Below, piece by piece: positions 20,401 through 27,602 of a stretch of DNA of 64,000 nucleotides. The DNA comes from JAGWRI01 sp963728785 (GTDB taxonomy: Bacteria; Gemmatimonadota; Gemmatimonadetes; Gemmatimonadales; Gemmatimonadaceae). Below the pieces are notes generated by a model. The model was given only the letters and a program-made list of their open reading frames with translations. It searched no databases and was not told the origin of the DNA. Each line of letters starts with the position of its first letter. The stretch's first letter is position 1. The stretch lies in contig CAVSKV010000004.1 in the NCBI GenBank assembly GCA_963728785.1, forward strand, positions 496,001-560,000, in the 5' to 3' direction. The position numbers and the translations under genes are program-made.

Positions 20401-20712
20401 ATCGGCACCAAAACCTGGGGCGGGCTCGTAGGTTGGGGCGGGGAGCCACGGTTCGTGGATGGCGGCTTCATCAGCGCTCCGAGCACCGGTTTCTATGACC
20501 TCAACGGTCACTGGGCGGTGGAGAACGAGGGCGTGCCGCCGGACATCGAGGTGGAGCAGGACCCCGCCGAACAGCTTGCCGGCCACGATCCGCAGCTCGA
20601 GCGTGCGGTGGCCGAGGCCATGAAGCTGCTGCGCGAGCATCCGGTGGAGTTGAAGCCGGTGCCGGCCGGTCCCGATCGCGTGCATCCCAAGGGCGGGGGA
20701 GGCGGCGAATAG
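17410..20712 (+). CDS. Exported tricorn-like S41 peptidase
   Basis: 1100 residues with a signal peptide (RTFALAIVAALAPAALAAQ). The first 600 residues are PD40 propeller blades (SPDGKWIAFTAE, SADGGTPKRLTWHPG, SPDGKKILFTDAEM), the six- and seven-bladed gates of tricorn. A linker rich in Lys/Ala/Asp follows, then the C1 helix bundle, a PDZ-like part and the S41 core. Visible active-site candidates are His755 in IGHSFVGGGD and Ser980 in NEMSGSGGDMFPYM; LDADGTRLAIRY-type changes do not interrupt the core. Tricorn homologues shorten peptides. With M3 peptidase and POT transporter nearby this suggests periplasmic peptide processing. Confidence 0.92.
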   Translation: MTSRVRTFALAIVAALAPAALAAQSTRLLHQPDVSATAVTFAYAGDIWLVAKDGGEARRLTSSPTVEADPHFSPDGKWIAFTAEYGGNPDVYVVSADGGTPKRLTWHPGPDLVRGWTPDGKSVVFTSARSGMPDGEPQLWTVPVTGGLPELLPVPRALAGAISPDGQEIAYQLVSPWESEMKNYRGGQNQPIRVLNVATHAMTKLPWTDSRDQQPVWLGNTIYFISDRDWTNNLWSYDTKAKALKQVTHYSNYEVESVNTGAGLVAYEQAGDVHLYDPATGRDRKLDIRVSGDFPSAMPHAADISKALTAPQLSPTGVRALFEARGKVITVPTDKGTWRDLTPSSAVANRSPVWSPDGKQIAWFSDSTGEYELMVGGQDGVTPPRAYALEHPTYYYDPAWSPDGKKILFTDAEMNLWVLDLTTGKQTHVDQDNYTWPDRNMAPAWSPDSKWIAYTKRLMGSQFHAALVYNVAENATHQLTDGLSDVIDPTWDKSGKYLLFLASTDFALHSGWLDMSSFNQPVNRGVYLAVLSKSDQSPLLPETGDEPADTTKAAKPAKPDSAAHGAKADSVTVHIDFDGLMQRIVALNVPSRDYAGLAAGRAGQFFYVEHVPNHADVLHRYDLKERKAIDFVGAAAEQFALSFDGKKLLYQGAMPTGQPNGHWAAVDATGPAPTPDKGAVNTSDLKIDVDPAAEWRQIFDEAWRIERDYLYVASLNGADWPAIKRKYEPFLPYVKNRADLNTLLSQMQGELTIGHSFVGGGDMPTVDALPAGLLGADLDVANGRYRIAKIYDGENWNPDLRAPLSSPGVDVHAGDYILAVNGRNLAPPENPYALFIGTVGKQVQLLVNDRPVADGAHLITVVPAGSEGALRERDWIESNRRKVDSLSGGQLAYIYIPDTGGGGYTSFNRYYFAQQNKKGAVIDERFNHGGSIADYMVDVMSRQLHGYFSQRLGDRYNAVTAPAAGIWGPKVLIINEMSGSGGDMFPYMFHQMKIGPLIGTKTWGGLVGWGGEPRFVDGGFISAPSTGFYDLNGHWAVENEGVPPDIEVEQDPAEQLAGHDPQLERAVAEAMKLLREHPVELKPVPAGPDRVHPKGGGGGE

Positions 20713-20730
20713 GCGCCTGACGAGAAGACT

Positions 20731-20747
20731 TCCCCACTGGCGCGTTC
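20731..20747 (+). promoter_or_regulatory. 17-bp element shared with the kinase gene at 14683, copy 2
   Basis: Second exact copy of TCCCCACTGGCGCGTTC, 18 nt after the tricorn-like gene stop and 24 nt before GTG 20772. The equal spacing to the start in both copies was used to choose GTG 20772 over the TTG at 20766. Confidence 0.5.
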
Positions 20748-20771
20748 GCTGGTGCCGTCGCACTATTGGCC

Positions 20772-21743
20772 GTGCCCTCGCCTTCGCCGCTCGACCGGCT
20801 CACCACGGCCCTTGCCCACAGCTATCGCATCCAGCGACCGATCGGCGCCGGCGCCATGGCCACGGTCTATCTCGCCGAGGACCTCAAGCATCACCGGTCG
20901 GTGGCGATCAAGGTGCTCAAGCCCCAGCTCACGGCCACGCTCGGCGGCGAACGGTTCCTGCGCGAAGTCGAGATCTCCGCGCGGCTCACGCACCCCCACA
21001 TCCTCGGGCTGTTCGACTCGGGGGAACTGGGCGGCTTCCTCTTCTACGTCATGCCGTACGTCGAGGGCGAGACCCTCACGTCGAAGCTCGAGCGAGAGGG
21101 TGCGCTCCCGGTGACTGAGGCCTGCCACATCCTGCGCGACATGGCCGACGCGCTCGCCTACGCCCACCGGCACCACGTCGTTCACCGCGACATCAAGCCG
21201 GGGAACATCATGATCTCCGACGGACACGCCATGATCATGGACTTCGGTGTGGCCAAAGCGGTGAGTGATGCCTCGGCCAATGACGCAGCGCGGTCCAGGC
21301 TCACCATGCCGGGCACCACCGTTGGCACTCCGGCCTACATGGCGCCGGAGCAGGCTGCCGCCGACCCCAACATCGACGCGCGCGCGGACCTGTACGCCTT
21401 CGGCGTCGTGGCCTACGAGATGCTGAGCGGCCGGCCGCCATTCACCGGCGCCACCACGCAGCAGGTCGTGGCCGCGCACGTCAGCCGGTCACCTGAACCG
21501 CTGGCCAATCACCGCGCCGCGCTTCCCCCGGACGTCGAGGCGCTGGTGATGCAGTGTCTGGAAAAGGACCCCGCCAAACGTCCGCGCGACGCCGGCGTGC
21601 TGCTCCCGGTGCTCGAGGCGGCGGCGACGGGCGGCGTTGCTGGGGGCCCGAACTCGATGCGCGCGCCGTGGTGGACGTGGGCATCGCTCGGCGTCGCCGC
21701 CGCACTCACCGTGGTGGTCGTGTACTTCGCGATGCATCGCTGA
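20772..21743 (+). CDS. Short membrane-anchored Ser/Thr protein kinase
   Basis: 323 residues from GTG 20772. Complete kinase domain: GAGAMATVY, Lys47, HRDIKPGNIM (the usual Glu after Pro is Gly, tolerated in the family), MDFGVAKAV, GTPAYMAPEQ. Instead of a sensor domain it ends with a single C-terminal helix (WWTWASLGVAAALTVVVVYF) and three residues, so it is tail-anchored with nothing outside. It may respond to a partner protein. It lies 59 bp after the tricorn-like gene and could be transcribed with it or from its own element at 20731-20747. Confidence 0.9.
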   Translation: MPSPSPLDRLTTALAHSYRIQRPIGAGAMATVYLAEDLKHHRSVAIKVLKPQLTATLGGERFLREVEISARLTHPHILGLFDSGELGGFLFYVMPYVEGETLTSKLEREGALPVTEACHILRDMADALAYAHRHHVVHRDIKPGNIMISDGHAMIMDFGVAKAVSDASANDAARSRLTMPGTTVGTPAYMAPEQAAADPNIDARADLYAFGVVAYEMLSGRPPFTGATTQQVVAAHVSRSPEPLANHRAALPPDVEALVMQCLEKDPAKRPRDAGVLLPVLEAAATGGVAGGPNSMRAPWWTWASLGVAAALTVVVVYFAMHR

Positions 21744-21774
21744 TCTGGGCCGAGGTCAGGGCCCCGTCCGCCGC

Positions 21775-22575
21775 CTACTTCTTCGTGTCCTGATTTCCCC
21801 AGAACACGTGCCGCCCCAGGATCAGCTTCGCGATCAGGTGATCGGTGGCCGGTGTCGTGCCCCAGCCGAGGCCGAAGTTGACCTCCCACACCGGCGACAC
21901 GTTGAGATCCACCGCGCCGAAGAACTGGTGCTCCTGCTCGCGCACCGGGTCGAATCCATTCAGCGATCCGAACGCCCCGTAGTACTCCACGCCCCCGCTC
22001 ACCTTGGGGTCGAAGGCGTAGCTCACCTTCACGTTTGGTGAGAACTCCACCCCCTTGGCCACGTCGGGACCCGTCCACGCGCGCTCGAACGACGGGTTGA
22101 TTGCCCAGTACCAGGCGCCGACCGTCTGGTCGATGATCGGGCGGATCTCCCAGTTCCAGCTGTCGGGCGAGAATTCCGTGCGCTGGTAGCCGAACTCGGT
22201 GGACAGGCTCACCCCCACCGGCCAGCCCCACGAGTCGGGCACCCGGATGCGCGGCCTGATGTGATCGCCCACCCACTGCACTCCCTGCCCGCTGCGTTCG
22301 CTGGTGAAGATGTAGAACCCCACCTCCGACCAGTCGTTGATCCCCTGCGTGATCTCGATGGTCTCGTGCTCGGCGTGGTTGGTGGGGTACATGCCGTCCA
22401 GGAAGTTCCGCTGTCCGCTCAGCGTGAAATTGCTGTGCAGCTCGAACATCGTACTGTGCGGCTCCACGGTCGGCGCGCCGTACACCTGGATCTCGTAGTT
22501 GTCCTGGGCGGCCGCCGCAGTGGCCGCCGTCAGCAGGATGAGCGCCGTGCAATACGCGCGGACAGGCAAAGTCAC
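21775..22575 (-). CDS. Exported protein, probable outer-membrane beta-barrel
   Basis: 266 residues from GTG 22575, chosen because GAGGAG lies about 9 nt upstream and translation opens with a signal peptide (YCTALILLTAATAAAAQ). The mature chain alternates polar and hydrophobic residues in many aromatic-girdled strands (MFELHSNFTLSGQRNF, VSLSTEFGYQRTEF, WYWAINPSFERAWTG), and ends in a strand LILGRHVFWGN. This is typical of outer-membrane barrels but I do not recognise the family. It is convergent with the short kinase and divergent from the FabZ-like gene. Confidence 0.7.
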   Translation of the reverse strand: MTLPVRAYCTALILLTAATAAAAQDNYEIQVYGAPTVEPHSTMFELHSNFTLSGQRNFLDGMYPTNHAEHETIEITQGINDWSEVGFYIFTSERSGQGVQWVGDHIRPRIRVPDSWGWPVGVSLSTEFGYQRTEFSPDSWNWEIRPIIDQTVGAWYWAINPSFERAWTGPDVAKGVEFSPNVKVSYAFDPKVSGGVEYYGAFGSLNGFDPVREQEHQFFGAVDLNVSPVWEVNFGLGWGTTPATDHLIAKLILGRHVFWGNQDTKK

Positions 22576-22705
22576 CGATCGAACTCCTCGGATGGGGTGG
22601 CGCGGGCAATCTACGCCGTGGGCGGCGGGCCGGCCATCGCCGGCCAGCCCGGCCCACCTCGTGCCGCGCTGGCGTCGGGCATCCGCCGGGGCGAAATTCC
22701 AACTG

Positions 22706-23152
22706 ATGACAGTGCTCGACGCCGTGGCCATTCAGGAACTGCTCCCGCACCGGTACCCGTTTCTGCTCGTGGACCGCATCGAGGTCGTGGAGCCGGGCCG
22801 CCGCGTGGTGGGATACAAGCGCATCACGATAGACGAATGGTGGATGGAGGGCCTCGCGCCGGCCGCGGCCGGGCTGGCCGAGATGCCGCACACCCTCGTG
22901 CTGGAGGCGCTGGCCCAGACCACCGGCGCGCTGGTACACGACCTGCTCGACGGCGCCGATCGCGCTCTGGCCTACTTCATGGGCGTCGACCGCGTGCGCC
23001 TGCGCCGGCGCGCCCTGGCCGGCGACGAACTGCGCCTCGACGTCGAGCTGCGCCAGTGGCGCCGCTGGCTCTGCCGGGCGCGGGGCCGGGTCACGATCGC
23101 CGGCGAGACGGTGCTGTCCGCCGACCTCACCACGGTCGTGCGCGCCACCTGA
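22706..23152 (+). CDS. FabZ-like hotdog protein lacking the catalytic histidine motif
   Basis: 148 residues from ATG 22706. QELLPHRYPFLLVDRIEVVE is the N-terminal FabZ signature, and LVLEALAQTTGAL carries the catalytic-type Glu67 and helix. The GHFPG block that supplies the active-site His in FabZ is replaced by EGLAPAAAGLAEMPH, so standard 3-hydroxyacyl-ACP dehydration is doubtful. It may bind acyl chains or use another residue (His62). It sits alone between a barrel protein and a DoxX-like protein, not in a fatty-acid cluster. Confidence 0.75.
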   Translation: MTVLDAVAIQELLPHRYPFLLVDRIEVVEPGRRVVGYKRITIDEWWMEGLAPAAAGLAEMPHTLVLEALAQTTGALVHDLLDGADRALAYFMGVDRVRLRRRALAGDELRLDVELRQWRRWLCRARGRVTIAGETVLSADLTTVVRAT

Positions 23153-23162
23153 TGCCCCGGGC

Positions 23163-23924
23163 TCAATCCGCCCTGCGGGGTCGCGGCGGAACGTGGGCGG
23201 CGACGACGGCCGCCGCCGCGGTCAGCGCCCACGAGATCCAGAACTCCGTCCAGTTCCCGCGCACGGCAGGCGCGGCGGCCACCGCCGGGATCCACACGAG
23301 CACGGTGAAGATCCCGAGCATGGCCGCTTCGAGCTGCGCGGCCAGCCTGGGCAGCACGCCCACCAACACCCCGAGTGCGGCCGCGAGGTGGCACGCGCCC
23401 GTGAGGTACGCCCATCCCAGGTGGTAGGGGAGCCACGACGGCACCAGCGGCACGGTGAGGCGGCTATATACGAAATGTGATAATCCGGTCGGGACCAACG
23501 AGAGGCCGAAGAGCAAGCGGGCCAGCCGCATGCCACGCTCGCCCCCTGGGAACGGCTGCCCACCGAGGTCGGCGAACAGGGTCCACGCGCCCGAGAGCAG
23601 CATGCCGAACATGCCGCAGTCGAGCCAGGTCAACTCGGTGAGCGGCGCCCGGACCACGGGCGGCACCTTGAGCAGTAACCACCAGAGTCCCACATAGGCC
23701 AACAGCACCAGCGCCGCCGCCGCGGCGGTCCGCCGGGAGAGCAGGGCGATGCCCGCCGCGAGCGCGACCAGCGCACAGGCGACGGCGAGCGCCGTGGGCC
23801 AGGGGAACCAGCCGGGCAGGGGCCCCCAGATCAGAGCGAAATCGCGGAACGCGAGGCCGATCACCCCGAGGGCGATCATGCCCGATGCGAATCCCACTCG
23901 AGTGACCTGCGCGAACCGCTGCAT
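23163..23924 (-). CDS. DoxX-like integral membrane protein
   Basis: 253 residues with about seven hydrophobic segments. FGLSLVPTGLSHFVYSRLTV and SWLPYHLGWAYLTGACHLAA resemble the DoxX/DUF4267 group. It is a paralogue of the gene at 48576-49346: both share the order GLSLVxxGLSHF, xxxWLPxxxxWAYLxGAxxxA and ATML-like FTVLVWxPAV. Function is unknown; DoxX relatives are linked to redox and quinone metabolism. It is convergent with the FabZ-like gene (10-bp gap). Confidence 0.8.
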   Translation of the reverse strand: MQRFAQVTRVGFASGMIALGVIGLAFRDFALIWGPLPGWFPWPTALAVACALVALAAGIALLSRRTAAAAALVLLAYVGLWWLLLKVPPVVRAPLTELTWLDCGMFGMLLSGAWTLFADLGGQPFPGGERGMRLARLLFGLSLVPTGLSHFVYSRLTVPLVPSWLPYHLGWAYLTGACHLAAALGVLVGVLPRLAAQLEAAMLGIFTVLVWIPAVAAAPAVRGNWTEFWISWALTAAAAVVAAHVPPRPRRAD

Positions 23925-23968
23925 GGACGTTCCTCGCGGTGGAGGCGGAGGGATGGGGTCGATCGTGG

Positions 23969-24142
23969 CTAGGCGGCGAGCCGGTTCTCGATCCGCCGGT
24001 CAGGCACGATCCAGATCAGGGCCACGGCCACGTACAGCGCGTCGGAGATCCATGGGTTCACGAAGGCCAGCGGGATGGCCGCGACATATATCAGGATGGC
24101 GAGCACGCCGTCGGTGAACGCCTCGAGCCGCGCCTTGCTCAT
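23969..24142 (-). pseudogene. TMEM175-type potassium channel gene with internal deletion
   Basis: A 57-codon frame with a good ribosome site (GGAG 8 nt upstream). It starts MSKARLEAFTDGVLAILI, the FSDGV-type first helix of TMEM175 (DUF1211) channels, and passes directly into YVAAIPLAFVNPWISDALYV and ALIWIVPDRRIE, the last helix and terminus of the same family. About 130-140 residues (helices 2-5) are missing and the frame is intact. A two-helix product could be made but would not form a normal channel. Confidence 0.7.
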
Positions 24143-24238
24143 GTCATCACTCCGTGACTTGACGGTGTCGCCCCGGCATCCGCAGGTTCATGGGACGCTG
24201 TTCCCGTGCAGCGGCTCGCACTCCAACCGGAGGTCCCC

Positions 24239-24799
24239 ATGGTAGGCATCCGAGGCCTGTGGCTCCCCATCGTGCTGTCGGCGGTGATCGTGTTCGTCGT
24301 CAGTTCCATCATCCACATGGTGCTGCCGTGGCACAAGAACGACTACCCGATGGTGCCGGACCAGGATAAGCTGCTCGACGCGCTGCGTCCATTCAACCTC
24401 CCGCCGGGCGACTACATGCTGCCGCGGGCCGCCAACATGGCCGACATGAAGACCGACGCCTTCAAGGCGAAGATGCAGCGCGGGCCTGTGCTCATGATGA
24501 CGGTGATGCCCAACGGCCAGAACTTCATGGGCTCGAGCCTGGCCCTCTGGTTCCTGTATTCGCTGGTCGTGAGCTTCTTCTCGGCGTACATCACCGGCCG
24601 CGCGCTGCCCTCGGGCGCCAATTACCTGGAAGTCTTCCGGTTCGCGGGCGCCACGGCGTTCCTTTCGTACTCGCTGGCCCTCTGGCAGATGTCCATCTGG
24701 TACCGGCGTGGGTGGGGGCTCACCATCAAGGCGACGATCGACGGTCTGATCTACGCCCTGCTCACGGCGGGCACGTTCGGATGGCTGTGGCCGCGGTGA
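24239..24799 (+). CDS. Conserved integral membrane protein of unknown function
   Basis: 186 residues from ATG 24239, chosen because GGAGGT (24228-24233) precedes it. Four hydrophobic segments: LPIVLSAVIVFVVSSIIHMV, ALWFLYSLVVSFFSAYIT, FAGATAFLSYSLALWQMS and a C-terminal helix before GWLWPR. Between the first two is a 60-residue polar loop with LPWHKNDY and PDQDKLLDALRPFNLPPGDY. I do not recognise an enzymatic motif. Confidence 0.75.
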   Translation: MVGIRGLWLPIVLSAVIVFVVSSIIHMVLPWHKNDYPMVPDQDKLLDALRPFNLPPGDYMLPRAANMADMKTDAFKAKMQRGPVLMMTVMPNGQNFMGSSLALWFLYSLVVSFFSAYITGRALPSGANYLEVFRFAGATAFLSYSLALWQMSIWYRRGWGLTIKATIDGLIYALLTAGTFGWLWPR

Positions 24800-24825
24800 A
24801 CTGAGGGTCGGCGCTTCAGGACACG

Positions 24826-25221
24826 CTACCGAGACGAGTCGGCCTTGGCCGCGCCCGTCTTGGTGGTTATGAGAATCACGCCGTTCGCGCCGGCGGCTCC
24901 GTACACGGCCGTGGCCGCGTTCCCTTTGAGGATCTCGATCTTGGCAATGTCGCTGGCGGGGATGTTCCCGAGCGCCGACGGTGCACCGTCGTTGATCACC
25001 CGCAGGGCGGTCGCCCGCCCACTGGCCGGCGTAATCGCGGCGGCCGCCGAGTCCTGCCGCACCCCGTCGATGATGATCAACGGCGCCGGCGGCGCGGCCG
25101 TCTGGACTACGGACCTCGACGGCTCGGGACCAGCCGTCCCCACCACGCGCTGCGGGGCCGGGGTATCACACGCCGCCGCCACGAGCAGGAGGGCGGCCGC
25201 CACACCTATAAATGTTTTCAT
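24826..25221 (-). CDS. Plug-domain lipoprotein, probably the C-terminal part of the upstream M56 protein
   Basis: 131 residues. MKTFIGVAAALLLVAAACD is a membrane segment ending in a possible lipobox Cys. The rest is a TonB-receptor plug-like domain: APLIIIDGVRQD, IPASDIAKIEILKGNAATAV, YGAAGANGVILITTK. A GGAGG lies 6 nt before the ATG, so independent translation is possible. However, removing one base at 25252-25253 joins it to the M56 frame as RVEH-LMRPEPRRRYMKTF, the usual M56-plug fusion, so the split may be a frameshift. Confidence 0.7.
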   Translation of the reverse strand: MKTFIGVAAALLLVAAACDTPAPQRVVGTAGPEPSRSVVQTAAPPAPLIIIDGVRQDSAAAAITPASGRATALRVINDGAPSALGNIPASDIAKIEILKGNAATAVYGAAGANGVILITTKTGAAKADSSR

Positions 25222-26047
25222 ATAACGCCTCCGCGGCTCCGGCCGCATCAGAATGTTCCACCCGAGATCCCAGCCCCGACGGCCGCGTGAGCGCCGCCGA
25301 CGGCAGCCAACTCCCACGCGTCCTGCCCCACGCCCCCAACAGGACGCGCGCGTAGTCCGCGCGCTCGAGGCCGGCGCGCAATACGCGTTCGTCACAGTCG
25401 AACTCGACGGCGCTGCGCAGCCCGCGCCACGCCAACCACACGCCCGCATTCCACGGCATGAGCACCACGGCCGCCAGCCCGGCCAGCAGCAGGGCGGGAT
25501 CGCGCAGGCGCTGGTGCTCCCGCTCGTGCGCCACGATGGTCCGTTGCGCAGCGTCGTCGAGCGTCAGCACCCACCGCGGCAGCACGATGCGCGGGCGGCG
25601 GAACCCGACGGCCGCCGGTCCCAGCGCGTCGGACAGCGCGATGCGCACGCCGCCCACTTCGGCATCGGTCCAATCGCGCCGCTCGCGGCGCAGGCGGACG
25701 ATGGCGAACAGTAGCAGGCCCGCCAGCGCCACCGAGGCTGCCGCCCAGGCGACCACCAGCCCCCGCTCCACGCCGGGTGCCACTGCCGGCAGATGAAAGA
25801 CGGACGCGCCGAGCGACGGCATGGCAGGTGTGGCCAGAGCCGTGGTCCCCACCCTCGCCTGCGAAGCCGGCGCGTTGGACGGCACCAACCAGGCGGCCGA
25901 CACTACGATCGTCGCGCCCAGGGCGCCGGCCCATAGCCAGCGGAGCGGGAGCCCGCGGTACAGCGACACGGCGCGCTGCGCCGCCCACGCGCCGGCCGCG
26001 AATAGCAGTGCGGCGAGCGTCGCTTCGAACATCCAGGCGGTGATCAT
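25166..26047 (-). CDS. BlaR1/MecR1-type M56 membrane metallopeptidase, probably frameshifted at its 3' end
   Basis: 293 residues. Membrane helices near the N-terminus, then the peptidase domain with HEREH (His174-His178) and the later FDCDERVLR motif. M56 proteins of this kind cleave the BlaI repressor encoded just upstream. The last about 22 residues (after SRVEH) are out of family and read through the start of the plug-domain gene. One extra base at 25252-25253 would explain this. The start overlaps blaI by 4 bp, giving a repressor-protease operon. Confidence 0.87.
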   Translation of the reverse strand: MITAWMFEATLAALLFAAGAWAAQRAVSLYRGLPLRWLWAGALGATIVVSAAWLVPSNAPASQARVGTTALATPAMPSLGASVFHLPAVAPGVERGLVVAWAAASVALAGLLLFAIVRLRRERRDWTDAEVGGVRIALSDALGPAAVGFRRPRIVLPRWVLTLDDAAQRTIVAHEREHQRLRDPALLLAGLAAVVLMPWNAGVWLAWRGLRSAVEFDCDERVLRAGLERADYARVLLGAWGRTRGSWLPSAALTRPSGLGSRVEHSDAAGAAEALYENIYRCGGRPPARGGGV

Positions 26048-26418
26048 TTCCTGGCCTCCTTCAATCGGTCGTTCACGAGCTTGCGCAGCCGGCGCAGTTC
26101 CTCCTCGTCGATCGACTCGTCGGAGAGCAACCCCGCCACCAGCAGCTCACGCGAGCCCTGGTACACCTTGTCGAGCACTCGTCCCACTGCGCTCGATCCT
26201 GCGTCCTCGCTCTGCAGCACCGGGTAGTAGCGAAATCCCTTCCCCTCCTGCTCGTGGCTCACGTGGCCCTTGGCCTCGAGCGTGCGCAGCACGGTGAGCA
26301 CGGTGGGGTAGGCCAGTTCGTCGGCAATGCCGTCCCTGGCTTCGGCCACGGTGGCCGAGCCGCGCTTCCAGAGCACGGACATGACGTCGAGTTCGCGGCG
26401 GGTGAGGTGAACGGCCAA
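26044..26418 (-). CDS. BlaI/MecI/CopY-family transcriptional repressor
   Basis: 124 residues from TTG 26418 with AGGAG six nt upstream. The winged helix LTRRELDVMSVLWKRGSATV and AYPTVLTVLRTLEAKGHVSH, and the dimerisation tail with YQGSRELLVAGLLSDE, are typical. In the family, the partner M56 protease cleaves the repressor when a signal is sensed. The perfect dyad at 26437-26453 lies over its own promoter. Confidence 0.93.
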   Translation of the reverse strand: MAVHLTRRELDVMSVLWKRGSATVAEARDGIADELAYPTVLTVLRTLEAKGHVSHEQEGKGFRYYPVLQSEDAGSSAVGRVLDKVYQGSRELLVAGLLSDESIDEEELRRLRKLVNDRLKEARK

Positions 26419-26436
26419 ACGATCTCCTATTAACTT

Positions 26437-26473
26437 TGTAATAGATAATTACACCCCGGCCGCCGGCTGTCAA
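26437..26473 (-). promoter_or_regulatory. blaI-M56 promoter with overlapping BlaI-type operator
   Basis: On the minus strand TTGACA (26468-26473) is followed, 17 nt later, by AATTAT (26445-26450). The perfect dyad TGTAAT-N5-ATTACA (26437-26453) covers the -10, in the position expected for BlaI autorepression. It is a conspicuous AT-rich block in GC-rich DNA. Confidence 0.7.
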
Positions 26474-26503
26474 GACCCGGTATGACGGCGATACTATTCC
26501 CCC

Positions 26504-27187
26504 ATGCCGGCCACTTCATATAATAAGGCGATCGTCGTCGGGGCCACGGGCGCCGTGGGATCGGCACTCGTCCGCGAACTGCTCGCGTCGCCCGCCTGCG
26601 CCGGCGTCACGGCGCTCGTCCGCCGCGCCACCACCGCGTTCGACGGGGCGCCGGGCCGCGAGAAACTCCGCCTCGAGGTCGTGGACTTCGATCATCTCGA
26701 ACAGGACACGGCCCGCCTCGCCGCCGGGTGCGACGTCGCCTTCTGCACCATGGGCATCGGACAGCCGCGCAAGGTGCCGCTGGAGGAGTTCCGCCGCGTG
26801 GACGTGGAATACGCCGGCGCCTTCGCCCGCGGCGCGCACTCGGCCGGCGTGCGACACATATCGCTGCTCTCCTCGGTGGGCGCCGACGCGACGTCACGCA
26901 ACCGGTACCTGCGCGTGAAGGGGCTCGCCGAGGCGGCGGTCTCGGCGGCCGGCATCGCGCGCACCAGCTTCTTCCGCCCGAGCCTGCTCGTCACCGAACA
27001 TCTCCGCTACGGATTGCAGGACTGGCTGTCGCAGACGCTGCTGCCGCTGGTGGCGCCGCTGCTGCCCGCGCGCTACCACCAGATTCGCGTGGAGGATCTG
27101 GCGCGGGCCATGCGCGTGAATGCCGAGCGCCAGGGGAACACCGGCACCGAGGTGCTGATGTATCCGGAATTCGTCGCGGCCGCCTAG
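26504..27187 (+). CDS. NAD(P)-binding oxidoreductase, HTATIP2/Rossmann type
   Basis: 227 residues. KAIVVGATGAVGSALVREL is a Rossmann nucleotide site (GATGAVG), and VAFCTMGIGQPRKV, HISLLSSVGADATSRNRYLR and VKGLAEAAVSAAGI match the atypical-SDR group that includes HTATIP2 and NmrA-like proteins. The Tyr-x3-Lys pair appears as YLRVK. Substrate is unknown. It is divergent from blaI and followed after 1 bp by the DUF393 gene, so those two form a small operon with the fucosidase. Confidence 0.85.
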   Translation: MPATSYNKAIVVGATGAVGSALVRELLASPACAGVTALVRRATTAFDGAPGREKLRLEVVDFDHLEQDTARLAAGCDVAFCTMGIGQPRKVPLEEFRRVDVEYAGAFARGAHSAGVRHISLLSSVGADATSRNRYLRVKGLAEAAVSAAGIARTSFFRPSLLVTEHLRYGLQDWLSQTLLPLVAPLLPARYHQIRVEDLARAMRVNAERQGNTGTEVLMYPEFVAAA

Positions 27188-27188
27188 C

Positions 27189-27602
27189 GTGCCCGACAGC
27201 CCCGTGCTCCTCTTCGACGCCCGCTGCGCGCTGTGCAGCGGCGCGGTGCGGTTCGTCCTGCGCCACGAGCGCCGCCGCACCCTCCGCTTCGCGACGCTCG
27301 ACAGCGCGTTCGCGCGGAGCGTGGTCGGGCGCCATCCCGAACTGCACGGCGTGGACTCGGTGGTCTGGTACCAGCCGGACGCGCAGGGCAGCGCGCGCGT
27401 CGCCATCCGCTCCGCCGCGGTGCTCCGCGTCGCCGCGTACCTCGGCGGACCGTGGCGGCTCCTCGGCGCGGGGCGTATCGTACCGCGATCGTGGCGCGAC
27501 CGCCTGTACGACTTCGTGTCACGCCACCGCCACCGACTGTATCGCGGAGTGGACCCATGGTTCGTACCACCGCCCGACGCCCGCGCTCGCGTGCTCGACT
27601 GA
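27189..27602 (+). CDS. DCC1-like (DUF393) thiol-disulphide oxidoreductase family protein
   Basis: 137 residues from GTG 27189. LLFDARCALCSGAVRFVLRH contains the DxxCxxC motif that defines DUF393, followed by RRTLRFATLDS and VVWYQ, and the C-terminal RDRLYDFVSRHRHRLYR. Such proteins are thioredoxin-fold and presumably use the Cys pair for redox chemistry. Its 3' end overlaps the start of the fucosidase gene by 46 bp. Confidence 0.9.
   Translation: MPDSPVLLFDARCALCSGAVRFVLRHERRRTLRFATLDSAFARSVVGRHPELHGVDSVVWYQPDAQGSARVAIRSAAVLRVAAYLGGPWRLLGAGRIVPRSWRDRLYDFVSRHRHRLYRGVDPWFVPPPDARARVLD

Noticed and set aside
4598..25255. Both suspected one-base insertions lie in the same heptamer CAGAATG
   Set aside because: The heptamer also occurs within intact frames (near 32005, 32655 and 44188) without a shift, and on the coding strands the two contexts differ, so there is no evidence of a programmed or systematic event.
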